Shown piece by piece: positions 10,637-19,277 of a stretch of 64,000 nucleotides of DNA (its first letter is position 1; each line of letters begins with the position of its first letter). The translations under genes were made by a program, and so were the position numbers. This DNA is from Collinsella sp. (GTDB taxonomy: Bacteria > Actinomycetota > Coriobacteriia > Coriobacteriales > Coriobacteriaceae): contig JAHYYK010000001.1 of the NCBI GenBank assembly GCA_019425005.1, positions 1 through 64,000 of the forward strand, given 5' to 3'. Under the pieces are notes generated by a model, which did not search any database, was not told the origin of the DNA, and was given only the letters and a program-made list of their open reading frames with translations.

Positions 10637-12178
10637 CTACTGTGCGGTACTGAGCGAGCGCCTGACTGCATCACGCCAGCCCGCAAGGTTTTGTTCGCGG
10701 CGCTCGGCGGACATGTGGGGAAGGAAGGTCCTAACGATCTGGGCATTTTGCTCCAGCTCTTCTAGGTCTTCCCAATAGCCGACGGCAAGACCCGCCAAGT
10801 ACGCGGCACCGATTGCCGTGGTCTCCACCGTCTCGCATTGCAGCACGGGGATATCCAGCAGGTCGGCCTGGAATTGCATGATGAACTCGTTGCGCGAGGC
10901 ACCGCCATCGACAGACAGGCGCTCAATCGAAAGCCCCACGTCCTGCTCCATGGCGCGCAACACGTCGTAGCTCTGATATGCCATGGATTCGCAGGCGGCA
11001 CGTACGATGGTCGCACGGCTCGAGGCGCCGGTCAGACCGCACACGATACCGCGGGCATGCGGGTCCCACCAGGGAGCACCCAAACCCGCAAAGGCGGGAA
11101 CGAAGTAGCAGCCCTCGTTGTCGCTAATCGAAGCGGCGAGTTGTGCCGACTCGCTCACGCTCGAGATGATGCCCATGTTGTTGCGAAGCCAGTTCATCGT
11201 TGAGCCGGCGGCAAAAATAGAGCCCTCGAGCGCATAGCTGACTTTGCCGTCCGCAGCGATACCGATGGTGGAGACCAGGCCATTCTTGGATTCGACGATC
11301 TCGTCGCCGGTGTTCATGAGCATAAAGCAGCCCGTGCCATAGGTGTTTTTGGTCTGACCGGGACGGAAACAGCAGTGGCCGAACAGCGATGCCTGCTGGT
11401 CGCCCGCCACACCCATGATGGGCGGCATGTTGGTCATGATGTCGCTCGCGACGCGGCCGTAGTCGCCCGAGCTCCAGCGAACCTCGGGCATCATGGAACG
11501 TGGAACGTCAAAGAATGCCAGCAGGTCGTCGTCCCAATCGAGCGTATGGATATTAAAGAGTGCCGTGCGGCTGGCATTGGTGTAGTCGGTGGCAAAGACC
11601 TGGCCGCCGGTGAGGTTGTAGATGAGCCAGGTGTCGATGGTGCCAAACATGAGGTCGCCCGCCGCCGCGCTCTCGCGTGCGCCGTCGACGTTGTCGAGAA
11701 TCCACTGCACCTTGGAGGCCGAGAAATACGGGTCGAGCGTGAGTCCCGTGCGGGAGCGCACCAGCCCTTCTGCGCCCTGCTCGACAAGCTCGTCGATCAG
11801 AGGTGCGGTACGGCGGCACTGCCATACGATGGCGTTATAGATCGGCTGACCGCTCACACGGTCCCAGACCACCGTGGTCTCGCGCTGGTTGGAGATGCCG
11901 ATGGCGGCAATGCGGTCGGAGTGGATACCGCTCTTAAACTGGACTTCCATCATGACCGCGATCTGGCTGGCAAGGACCGCCATGGGGTCTTGCTCTACCC
12001 AACCGGGACGCGGAAAACTCGTTTTTACGCTGCGACGTGCCTGCGCGACGATGCAGCCGTACTCGTCGACGATGGTCGCAAGTACCGAGGTGGTGCCGCA
12101 GTCGAGCGCCATGATGTAGGAACCGCCAAAGTCAAACGAGGCATCTTCCATGCCCAGGCTGCCCAGATTCAACGACAT
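10637..12178 (-). CDS. glpK: Glycerol kinase
   Basis: FGGY-family kinase making glycerol 3-phosphate from glycerol and ATP. The N-terminal phosphate loop (ALDCGTTSV, about residues 24-32), the GVAGDQQASLFGH motif and the C-terminal DGGASRNEFIMQFQADLL motif are clear. An N-terminal extension of about 20 residues precedes the first strand. The start ATG has AAAGG eight bases upstream, inside the short gap after tsaC (13 bases), so the two are probably cotranscribed. No glycerol facilitator or glycerol-3-phosphate dehydrogenase is nearby. Confidence 0.95.
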   Translation of the reverse strand: MSLNLGSLGMEDASFDFGGSYIMALDCGTTSVLATIVDEYGCIVAQARRSVKTSFPRPGWVEQDPMAVLASQIAVMMEVQFKSGIHSDRIAAIGISNQRETTVVWDRVSGQPIYNAIVWQCRRTAPLIDELVEQGAEGLVRSRTGLTLDPYFSASKVQWILDNVDGARESAAAGDLMFGTIDTWLIYNLTGGQVFATDYTNASRTALFNIHTLDWDDDLLAFFDVPRSMMPEVRWSSGDYGRVASDIMTNMPPIMGVAGDQQASLFGHCCFRPGQTKNTYGTGCFMLMNTGDEIVESKNGLVSTIGIAADGKVSYALEGSIFAAGSTMNWLRNNMGIISSVSESAQLAASISDNEGCYFVPAFAGLGAPWWDPHARGIVCGLTGASSRATIVRAACESMAYQSYDVLRAMEQDVGLSIERLSVDGGASRNEFIMQFQADLLDIPVLQCETVETTAIGAAYLAGLAVGYWEDLEELEQNAQIVRTFLPHMSAERREQNLAGWRDAVRRSLSTAQ

Positions 12179-12191
12179 CGCTTAAACCTTT

Positions 12192-12935
12192 CTATTGCAT
12201 CGGGTCGGACAGGACCCGTTCGATCTCTGATGCGGGAAGTGCGCCTTGGCGCAGGATCTGGAGCCCGCCGTGCTGAAACGACACGATGGTCGAGGCGTCG
12301 CGACACGGGGTCTCACCGGCGTCGACGGCAACATCGACCCCCTCCAGGATGCGACCCTCGACGGCGGCAAAGCTTGCCGGCGAGGGCGCGCCGTGCGTGT
12401 TGGCGCTCGTACAGGCAAGGGGGCTGCCGCAGGCGCGAATGAGCGCTTGGACCACGGGAGAGGCCGAAGCGCGAAGTGCCACCGTGTCGTCGGCGGCGCG
12501 CATAAAGGTCGGCACGCAGGGGGCCGCCTTGACCACGATAGTCAGGGCTCCCGGCCAGCATCGTCGCGCGAGTATGCGGGCATCTTCCGGGATATCCACG
12601 CCATAGCGATCGAGTGCTTCGACGCCATCGACCAGCCAAGCGACGGTTTGCGTGAGCTCACGTTGCTTGAGAGTGAAGATACGGCGATAGCCGGTGCCGA
12701 GCGCAGGAACTGCGGCGCCATTGACGGCAGCCTGCGGATCGCGCGGCCACGATGGGAATTCGCTTGTATCTTGGGGCACGGCGTCCGAGAAGGCGCTGAC
12801 TGCCACGGCGACACCGTAGACGGTCTCGGTCGGGATCAAAGCCAGGCCGCCGCGGCCGAGCACCTCGGCCGTGCGCTCGACGGCAAGCCGATGCGGCTCG
12901 CGCGTTCCCTCGTATACCCGATAGACCGTCTGCAT
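12192..12935 (-). CDS. tsaC: L-threonylcarbamoyladenylate synthase (Sua5/YciO/YrdC family)
   Basis: Makes threonylcarbamoyl-AMP for the universal t6A37 tRNA modification. The YrdC domain covers nearly the whole 247 residues and includes GLALIPTETVYGVAV near residue 35, the KQRELTQTVAWL segment, and SPLACTSANTHGAPSP near residue 190. Its usual neighbours prfA and prmC lie upstream on the same strand but are separated from it by a HicAB toxin-antitoxin pair. It precedes glpK by 13 bases. Confidence 0.92.
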   Translation of the reverse strand: MQTVYRVYEGTREPHRLAVERTAEVLGRGGLALIPTETVYGVAVAVSAFSDAVPQDTSEFPSWPRDPQAAVNGAAVPALGTGYRRIFTLKQRELTQTVAWLVDGVEALDRYGVDIPEDARILARRCWPGALTIVVKAAPCVPTFMRAADDTVALRASASPVVQALIRACGSPLACTSANTHGAPSPASFAAVEGRILEGVDVAVDAGETPCRDASTIVSFQHGGLQILRQGALPASEIERVLSDPMQ

Positions 12936-13069
12936 GTGTATGCCAGCCCCTTACGCTCTGGTGCAAGTTTGTTTACTGTGGGGCATTCTCGCACGAAACG
13001 TTCAATCTATTTGCCCAGAGCGCATGTTGGTTTGGTGAGCGGCTCTAGTAGTCGGTGAAAGTGAGGGGG

Positions 13070-13516
13070 TTATTGGACTGCGACGAACTTCTTTGGCCTG
13101 CCGGCGTGGCGTTCTTGGGCGGCGTAGCGCTCGATGCTGTCTATCGTTATCATCCGACGGCCGTCGACGAGTTCAACATCGAGCTTTCCGGCTTTGACCA
13201 GCGCGGTAATCCGCGGAGCGGAGACTTTGAGGTCCAGCGCTGCGTCTTTAAATGTTCGGCACGCCGCTTCCCGAGCGTCCTCGTGGTCGATTTCGACTGA
13301 AAGGGCCACGACCTCGGCCGAGCGTTCGTACCCTGCCGGAGTCAAACCGTTGTTGAGGTCGTCGGCCAAAAACGCCATCAGTGCCTCGGTGGCATGGGCA
13401 ATCGCGTCTTCGCGCGTATCGCCATCGGCAAAGGCGCCGGGAATCTGCGGGAAGCTGGCGCAGTAACCGTCGTCTTCTTTTATGAGAACGCAGTCATAGG
13501 TAAATCGCTGCCTCAT
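13070..13516 (-). CDS. hicB: HicB-family antitoxin with C-terminal DNA-binding region
   Basis: Antitoxin partner of HicA. The N-terminal half is a HicB partial RNase-H fold (YDCVLIKEDDGYCASFPQIPGAFADGDTREDAIAHATEAL pattern, core CASFPQIPGAFADGDT). The C-terminal part (APRITALVKAGKLDVELVDGRRMITIDSI region) looks like a helix-turn-helix or anchor domain for operator binding. The start at 13516 has GGAGG four bases upstream. The gene begins 12 bases after the hicA stop, the classic hicA-hicB order. Confidence 0.88.
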   Translation of the reverse strand: MRQRFTYDCVLIKEDDGYCASFPQIPGAFADGDTREDAIAHATEALMAFLADDLNNGLTPAGYERSAEVVALSVEIDHEDAREAACRTFKDAALDLKVSAPRITALVKAGKLDVELVDGRRMITIDSIERYAAQERHAGRPKKFVAVQ

Positions 13517-13527
13517 TTTGCCTCCAA

Positions 13528-13713
13528 CTACCGTCCAGCTTGGCGACGAATACTTGCCCACGTGCCCTTCTTTGGTCGATCACCACCAGAGCCGTTCACG
13601 GTGACAACACGATCGTTAGAAACATACTTAGCATGACTACCGACTTGCGCGACCTTCACGAATCCATCGTGCTTGAGTAGGGCAATGATTTCCCGAAAGG
13701 TAAGAGGTTGCAT
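13528..13713 (-). CDS. hicA: HicA-family mRNA interferase toxin
   Basis: Small ribosome-independent mRNase toxin of 61 residues, the normal size. It has the double-stranded RNA-binding-like fold motif, including the catalytic histidine at about residue 27 in VGSHAKYV and the C-terminal KKGTWASIRRQAG (KGTLxSIxRQAG in relatives). It precedes hicB in a two-gene operon. An AT-rich promoter with a perfect inverted repeat lies immediately upstream, fitting autoregulation. The cassette's low-GC control region contrasts with the GC-rich neighbours, which suggests later insertion. Confidence 0.9.
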   Translation of the reverse strand: MQPLTFREIIALLKHDGFVKVAQVGSHAKYVSNDRVVTVNGSGGDRPKKGTWASIRRQAGR

Positions 13714-13737
13714 GGACCGACCTCTTTCAGCCGTCCT

Positions 13738-13767
13738 AATTATAAACTAATTTATAATTTTTGTTAA
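13738..13767 (-). promoter_or_regulatory. hicAB promoter with overlapping operator
   Basis: Minus strand: TTAACA (13762-13767), 17-base spacer, TATAAT (13739-13744). The -10 box is embedded in a perfect inverted repeat, AATTATAAA (13738-13746) and TTTATAATT (13751-13759) with a 4-base centre. This is the expected binding site for a HicB-type repressor. Confidence 0.8.
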
Positions 13768-13781
13768 CCAGTTAATAAATA

Positions 13782-15032
13782 TTAATGGCGCTGCTTGGGC
13801 TCGGTGACGATGGCTCGGACGATGCGGGGGCGATCGGTAAGGTCATGGACGATACGTACGTCCGAAAGGCCTGCCTGGCGACAGAGCTCGGCCGCGGCAT
13901 CGAGGGTACCCTCGTAGAGCTCACAGGCAAACAGGCCGCCGGCGCGCAGCATGTAAGGCGCCGCGTTGAGCAGGCGGCGGAAGATATCGAGGCCGTCGGC
14001 GCCGCCCTCGAGCGCCAGGTCGGGCTCAAAGTCCTTGACCTCGTGCGGCAGCGAGCGCATGACGTCGGTCGGGATGTAAGGTGGGTTGGAGACGAGCACA
14101 TCAAAGGTGCCCCACTCTTCGCGGGGAATGGAACTCACCAGGTTGGTGAGGCTAAAGGCAACCTCATCTGCCGTGAGGCCGAGGGCGTCGCGGTTTTTGG
14201 TGGCCAGATCGATGGCGCGCGACTCGATATCGGTGGCGGTGCAGGTAACGTGGCCGCGGCGCTCCCAGGCAAGGGAGAGCGAAATGCAGCCCGTGCCGCA
14301 GCCGACCTCGAGAACGCGGGCAGTGCAGGGCCCGGCTGGGGCAGGCGCAGCGGTATCCTGAGCTAAAGCCGTCTCCTGGTCGGCACCCTCGATGGCGATG
14401 TCGTATTCGTCGAGCTCGGGCTCGGCGGCTTTTGCGGCTTCGGCTTCTGCTGCTTGCGCGGCGGCTTCCTCGGCCTCGCGATCGGCAAGCTCCTCGGCAT
14501 AGGCGCGGCTACCGAGCACGTCGCTACCCAGCGCAGCCTCATCGGCGGCCGTCAGGTTGGCAGCACGGCGCTCGGCGGTCGCGCGTTCGTCGGCCAGCGC
14601 CGCCTCAGCTTTGCGGGCCTGCTCGACCTCATCGTTCCAAGGCAGCTCAACACGCTGACGGGCAGCGGCCTCGGGGCTCAGCACCTCGGCATCCAGATAA
14701 TTGAGGACTTCCTCGACGAGCATCTCGGTTTCGGGGCGCGGAATGAGCACACCGGGAGCGCACGCGACGTCAATCATGCGAAACTGCGTGCTGCCGGTGA
14801 TGTACTGCAGCGGCTCGCCTTTGGCGCGACGAACGACGGCCGCATGCATGGTCTCGAGCTGGGCCGCGTTAAGCGTCTCGTCCATACGCATATATAGGTC
14901 AATGCGCGCCAGGCCCGTGGCGGCGCACAGCAGCCACTCGGCGGAAAGACGGGGATGCTCCTCGCCGCGCTCGGCCAGGTACTCCTTGGTCCACTCGAGA
15001 CAACGCTTGATGGTCCAGATCTCGTTTGCCAT
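13782..15032 (-). CDS. prmC: Peptide-chain-release-factor glutamine methyltransferase with large linker insert
   Basis: Methylates the glutamine of the GGQ motif in RF1 and RF2. The N-terminal helical domain (residues 1-110) ends with ITGSTQF and PGVLIPRPETE. The SAM-binding motif VLEVGCGTG is at about 240-248 and the catalytic SNPPYIP at 315-321. Between them lies an insert of about 115-120 residues (roughly 115-237), rich in Ala and Glu and predicted disordered or helical, which raises the length to 416 against the usual 280. I chose the ATG at 15032 because GGGGAGGG precedes it. prfA, encoding its substrate, lies upstream on the same strand. Confidence 0.93.
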   Translation of the reverse strand: MANEIWTIKRCLEWTKEYLAERGEEHPRLSAEWLLCAATGLARIDLYMRMDETLNAAQLETMHAAVVRRAKGEPLQYITGSTQFRMIDVACAPGVLIPRPETEMLVEEVLNYLDAEVLSPEAAARQRVELPWNDEVEQARKAEAALADERATAERRAANLTAADEAALGSDVLGSRAYAEELADREAEEAAAQAAEAEAAKAAEPELDEYDIAIEGADQETALAQDTAAPAPAGPCTARVLEVGCGTGCISLSLAWERRGHVTCTATDIESRAIDLATKNRDALGLTADEVAFSLTNLVSSIPREEWGTFDVLVSNPPYIPTDVMRSLPHEVKDFEPDLALEGGADGLDIFRRLLNAAPYMLRAGGLFACELYEGTLDAAAELCRQAGLSDVRIVHDLTDRPRIVRAIVTEPKQRH

Positions 15033-15510
15033 GGGGCCCTCCCCTCTTAAGCGCCGGGCGGCGCGCGAATGTCGGAGCAGATTGTAAGCGAGGCCAGCGC
15101 TTGGCAAGGGACGATTGAAGGCGATTATCGAGAATCAGCCCAGAATTTTGCTTGGAGCCTGCCTAGAGTGTTCATTCGTCGACGTCTAAATCTGCATCCG
15201 TCAAGCTTTTGGCAAGGTTGCCCCAAAACTGACCAATATCTAACCAAGAACTTGCCAAATCACTTGACGCGCGACCCATCAAAAATCGCCCCGCGACTTC
15301 TTGGACAATTTTTCGAGCAATATTTTCGATAGCAGATATATGCCGTTAATTACTTTAAGCAGGTAAACAGCTCAAAGGCCATCACAACCGACTGAATAAA
15401 ATATCAAGGCAATGTCCCCAATGACTCCCTACGGATTATTTGACAACCAAGGAAACGCCGATGTTTTGGCAATGCCAGCGAGCGACGTCCAGAGCGAACA
15501 AGTTGGCATG
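15033..15510. other. Gene-free region between prmC and the prfA terminator
   Basis: About 480 bases, more AT-rich than the flanks. I see no convincing coding sequence; a plus-strand open frame of 87 codons here lacks a ribosome binding site and resembles no family. A promoter for prmC is expected because the prfA transcript appears to end in the terminator module at 15511-15622. Confidence 0.6.
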
Positions 15511-15622
15511 AAAAAGGCAAGGCATAGACCTTCTGGTCATGCCTTGCCTTTTGAATGACAAATTGTCGCTCTGGACGGCGCGCAGCGTCGAGCAGTTACG
15601 GCGTTTGGTAAAACGCCGTAAC
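15511..15622 (-). repeat. Conserved 3' terminator module, copy B (after prfA)
   Basis: On the minus strand, directly after the prfA stop: hairpin GTTACGGCGTTT / AAACGCCGTAAC (15595-15622). A shared block of about 45 bases follows, then a strong terminator hairpin with arms AAGGCAAGGCAT (15514-15525) and ATGCCTTGCCTT (15539-15550), an inner GACC/GGTC stem and a U-tract. It is nearly identical to copy C. Confidence 0.92.
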
Positions 15623-16690
15623 TTATACGGCCTGTGCCAGCTTCTCGGCTCGCTCGGCGGCGGCAAGTGCCTCGATGACAGTGCCGAGCTGATCGCCCAG
15701 AAGGACGCCGTTGTAGGTGGAATTGAAGCCGATACGGTGATCGGTCACGCGGTCCTGGGGCTGGTTGTAGGTGCGGATCTTCTCGGAACGGTTGCCGTGG
15801 CCGATCTGGCTCTGGCGCTCGGCGCCGAGCTCGGCCTGCTGCTTCTCGAGTTCCATCTCGTACAGACGGGCACGCAGCATCTGCATGCAGACCTCGCGGT
15901 TCTGGATCTGAGAACGCTGCTCCTGCGACTGCACCACGGTGTTGGTGGGCAGGTGGGTGATGCGCACGGCGGAGTAGGTAGTGTTAACGCACTGACCGCC
16001 AGGGCCGGAGGCACAGTAGGTATCGATGCGCAGGTCGGACTGGTTGATCTGAACGTCGATCTCCTCGGCCTCGGGAAGCACGGCGACGGTTGCCGTGGAG
16101 GTCTGGATGCGACCCTGGGACTCGGTCTTGGGGACGCGCTGGACGCGATGCACGCCGGACTCGTACTTCATGACGGAGTAGACGCGGTCGCCCTCGACCT
16201 TGAACTCGATGGACTTAAAGCCGCCGGCCTCGCTGGGGCTGGAATCGAGCACGGTGGTCTTCCAGCCGCGCGACTCGCAGAAGCGCTGGTACATCTTGTA
16301 CAGATCGCCGGCAAAGATGGCCGCCTCGTCGCCACCGGCGGCGGAGCGAATCTCGACGATGGTGTTCTTGTCGTCGTTGGGGTCGCTCGGGATGAGCATG
16401 TACTTAATGTCTTCCTCGAGCTGGGGAAGCTTGGCCTCGTTCTCGGAGATGTCCATCTGGAGCATCTCCTTCTCATCGGCATCGGTGGTATCGTGCAGCA
16501 TTTCCTTGGCAGCCTCGATGTCATCGAGCGCGCCGATGTACTCGCGCGAGGCGGCAATGAGGTCGGACTGGTGCGCGTACTCCTTGTTGAGACGCGTAAA
16601 CTCCTTGATATCGGAGGCGACGGCCGGGTCGGAAAGCTTCTTCTCGAGCTCCTCGTAGGCCTTGATGATCTTTTCGAGCTTGTCGCGCAT
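15623..16690 (-). CDS. prfA: Peptide chain release factor 1
   Basis: Recognises UAA and UAG stop codons and triggers peptide release. The 355-residue protein has the GGQ motif at 231-233 and the RF1-type anticodon tripeptide position PKT (PxT) near residue 187, which distinguishes it from RF2. The N-terminal coiled domain is complete. It lies upstream of prmC, which methylates the GGQ glutamine. Confidence 0.97.
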   Translation of the reverse strand: MRDKLEKIIKAYEELEKKLSDPAVASDIKEFTRLNKEYAHQSDLIAASREYIGALDDIEAAKEMLHDTTDADEKEMLQMDISENEAKLPQLEEDIKYMLIPSDPNDDKNTIVEIRSAAGGDEAAIFAGDLYKMYQRFCESRGWKTTVLDSSPSEAGGFKSIEFKVEGDRVYSVMKYESGVHRVQRVPKTESQGRIQTSTATVAVLPEAEEIDVQINQSDLRIDTYCASGPGGQCVNTTYSAVRITHLPTNTVVQSQEQRSQIQNREVCMQMLRARLYEMELEKQQAELGAERQSQIGHGNRSEKIRTYNQPQDRVTDHRIGFNSTYNGVLLGDQLGTVIEALAAAERAEKLAQAV

Positions 16691-16900
16691 GGCGGGACTC
16701 CTTTATATGCGTGAAGGTGAAAATCGGCAGAATTGATGGGGCGCACGGCGCCGCTGCGGGGGTAAGCCCGGCTAGAACATGTCGATCTTCAGATACATGC
16801 GCATCCCTTCGCGTATGGGGTACATAGTTGCGGTCTAACCCATACATGATAGCGTGCGCAGGCAAACCTGCATATAACCCGCACGGAATGAGTGGACGTA

Positions 16901-16952
16901 GCCGTTGGGGACGTTCCTTAACGGCTAGTCGTTTAAGAGCGTCCCCAACGGC
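16901..16952. repeat. Inverted repeat, GCCGTTGGGGACG family
   Basis: Perfect 13-bp arms GCCGTTGGGGACG (16901-16913) and CGTCCCCAACGGC (16940-16952) between prfA and the M20 peptidase gene. A related, more degenerate copy is at 44431-44515. Confidence 0.85.
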
Positions 16953-16981
16953 TAACAAAGAGACTGTCGCTTTGTCACATT
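16951..16981. repeat. TGTGACAAAG palindrome family, partial copy
   Basis: ACAAAG...CTTTGTCACATT abuts the stop codon of the M20 peptidase gene. The left arm is shortened relative to the three complete copies at 23667, 41478 and 52477. It is placed to act as a terminator hairpin for the minus-strand gene. Confidence 0.75.
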
Positions 16982-18397
16982 CTAGAGCGTTTGAAGCAGG
17001 GCGATGAGGAAGCGAACACCCTGGAGGTAGGCGCGGCGGGTGATGCGCTCGTTGGTGCCGTGGACGCCGCGGTTGCACTCGTCATCGTCGACCACAAACG
17101 CCGAAAAACGAATGCATTCGGAGCAAATGTGCTGGTAGTTGGCAGCGTCGGTCGCGCCGATCACGGTCGAGGGGACAATCGCCAACGGCTCGGATGATCC
17201 GTTTTCCTCCGTCCCCTTTGGATCGCGGAAATAACGGGCGGCGATGGAGCGAACCGCCTCGAGGCCGGGACCACCGATGCGCGGGGACGGCGAGGGCTCG
17301 GAGCTACCGGGGCCCAGCTCCACTTCGACACGAGCGGCAAGGTCCGCCCCGGCAACCGCCTCACGGCAGCGCGCCACAACGTCGGCCACGCTCGTGCCCC
17401 CGAGCATGCGGAAGTTGATGTTGGCCCACATATCCTGCGGCATTACGTTGGCGCCGGTGCTGCCACCCTCGATCTGCGTGGGTGCGCAGGTGGTCGTCAC
17501 CAGCGGATAGAGCTTCTTGCTGGCAAGGCAATCGCGGACAATGGCGCCCCCGTTGGCGGCAATTTCATCCGCCGTGTAGAGCCCCAGCTCGACGAGCTGT
17601 GCGGCAAGTAAATCGGTCACGCGCGTCGGCCACTCGATATAGCAGATTGCGGTGATGGCACGGCTGAGCACCTCGAGCGACGTGCCGCCGTAGGGGTTGG
17701 AAGAATGTCCACCCTCACTCTTTGTCTTGAGCACAATGTCGGCATAGCCCTTCTCCGCGAGGTCGGCGTGCATGAGCCAACCCTCGCCCGCGCTGTACTC
17801 GGCAGCCGGAACGATGCGGTAGTCGCCCTCGTCGATCAGGTACTCAAGCTCAATGCCGCGCTCCTCGAGCACGCGGCCGATGGCGCCTGCGCCGTGCTGC
17901 GTCGTCTCCTCGTCCTGGCCAAAGGCCAGGAGCAGCGTGCGCTCGTGCTGCCAACCGTGCGCCAGCGCATACTCGACAGCCTCGAGAATGCCTGCGACCT
18001 GGTCCTTCATGTCGATCGCTCCACGGCCCCAGATGTAGGTGTCGTCCACGTGCCCGCTAAAGGGGTCGTGCGTCCAGTCGGCCTCGGTACCCGGCACCAC
18101 GGGAACCACGTCCATGTGGCCCATGAGCATAATGGGCTTGAGGTCAGGATCGGAACCGCTAAGCGTCACCAATAGCGAATGGTCGATAAGCTCGACCTCG
18201 CCCGCCGCGAACACGCGCGGCCAGGCCTGCTGCATATACGCGCGCAGGTCGTCGAAAGGTTGCCAGTCCACCGCCTCGGCATCCATGCTCGAGATGGTCG
18301 GAAACGACAGCACGCGGCCCAAGCGCTCGCACGCGCCTGCCTCATCTATATCGGCAAAATCGTCCTCATGCGCAAAGAAGCGCCAAACCTCGGCCAT
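16982..18397 (-). CDS. M20 family metallopeptidase (carboxypeptidase/dipeptidase type)
   Basis: Zinc-dependent peptidase or amidohydrolase of the M20 family, 471 residues. Metal-binding and catalytic positions are visible: His94 in GHMDVVP, Asp129 in GRGAIDMKD, and the Glu pair at 163-164 in FGQDEETT. A dimerisation domain lies between about residues 200 and 330. It resembles the CPS1-like branch in length. It is 72 bases downstream of an amino-acid ABC transporter on the same strand, so peptide or acylated amino-acid breakdown is plausible; the substrate is not determined. Confidence 0.88.
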   Translation of the reverse strand: MAEVWRFFAHEDDFADIDEAGACERLGRVLSFPTISSMDAEAVDWQPFDDLRAYMQQAWPRVFAAGEVELIDHSLLVTLSGSDPDLKPIMLMGHMDVVPVVPGTEADWTHDPFSGHVDDTYIWGRGAIDMKDQVAGILEAVEYALAHGWQHERTLLLAFGQDEETTQHGAGAIGRVLEERGIELEYLIDEGDYRIVPAAEYSAGEGWLMHADLAEKGYADIVLKTKSEGGHSSNPYGGTSLEVLSRAITAICYIEWPTRVTDLLAAQLVELGLYTADEIAANGGAIVRDCLASKKLYPLVTTTCAPTQIEGGSTGANVMPQDMWANINFRMLGGTSVADVVARCREAVAGADLAARVEVELGPGSSEPSPSPRIGGPGLEAVRSIAARYFRDPKGTEENGSSEPLAIVPSTVIGATDAANYQHICSECIRFSAFVVDDDECNRGVHGTNERITRRAYLQGVRFLIALLQTL

Positions 18398-18469
18398 GAC
18401 ATCCTTTCGATTGTGACGACAAAGGCCGCCCCACGGGAGCGGCCCTGCAACGCAAGCGTTTGCGGTCGG

Positions 18470-19255
18470 TTATTTGTCCTCAAGATAACGAGAGAGGAAC
18501 TCGCGAGTGCGCTGGTGTTTGGGGTTGCCGAAGAGCTCGGCCGGCGCGGCGTCCTCGAGCACCACGCCCTTGTCCATAAAGACCACGCGGTCGGACACCG
18601 TGCGGGCAAAGGCCATCTCGTGCGTGACGACGACCATGGTCATGCCGTCGGCAGCGAGCTTGCGCATGACCTCGAGCACCTCGCCCACGATCTCGGGGTC
18701 GAGTGCCGAAGTCGGCTCGTCGAACAGCATAATCTGCGGATTCATGCACAGGGCGCGCGCGATGGCCACGCGCTGCTTTTGGCCACCGGACAGGCGACCC
18801 ACGGCGGCGTGCGCGAACTTTTCGAGCCCCACGCTCGTCAGATGCTCCATCGCGACCTTCTCGGCCTCGGCCTTGCTCATCTTTTTGAGCGTGACGGGCG
18901 CGAGCGTGCAGTTGTCGAGCACGTCCATGTTGTTGAACAGGTTGAAGCCCTGGAACACCATGCCGATGTCCTCGCGCAGCTTGTTGATGTTGCAGCGCTC
19001 GGCCGTAAGGTCCTGGCCGTGAAACCAGATGTGGCCCGCGTCCGGGGTCTCGAGCAGGTTGAGGCAGCGCAGGAAGGTCGACTTGCCCGAGCCCGAGGCG
19101 CCGATAATGGTGACGACCTCGCCGGGGTTAACGGACAGGTCGATGCCCTTGAGCACCTCGAGCGAGCCGAAGCTCTTGCGCAGGCCCTCAACGCGGATAA
19201 GCGGCTCATTGGTCTGTGCGGCGGCCGCGGTGCCGGTAGTGGCGGTATCTGCCAT
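18470..19255 (-). CDS. Polar amino-acid ABC transporter, ATP-binding protein
   Basis: ATPase subunit of a GlnQ/HisP-type importer. Walker [10 protein letters not shown] is at about 52-60, with the signature LSGGQKQR, Walker [13 protein letters not shown] and H-loop VTHEM. I chose the ATG at 19255 because GAGGAGA precedes it; a longer frame upstream overlaps the permease stop and has no ribosome binding site. An N-terminal low-complexity stretch rich in Ala and Thr precedes the core domain. Permease and binding-protein genes lie upstream, giving a complete importer. Substrate unknown. Confidence 0.94.
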   Translation of the reverse strand: MADTATTGTAAAAQTNEPLIRVEGLRKSFGSLEVLKGIDLSVNPGEVVTIIGASGSGKSTFLRCLNLLETPDAGHIWFHGQDLTAERCNINKLREDIGMVFQGFNLFNNMDVLDNCTLAPVTLKKMSKAEAEKVAMEHLTSVGLEKFAHAAVGRLSGGQKQRVAIARALCMNPQIMLFDEPTSALDPEIVGEVLEVMRKLAADGMTMVVVTHEMAFARTVSDRVVFMDKGVVLEDAAPAELFGNPKHQRTREFLSRYLEDK

Positions 19256-19277
19256 GATGATTCTCCTCGTCTTGAGC

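Noticed and set aside
15069..15332. Frame of 87 codons in the prmC-prfA gap
   Set aside because: No ribosome binding site, no family features, and it begins inside the prmC leader.
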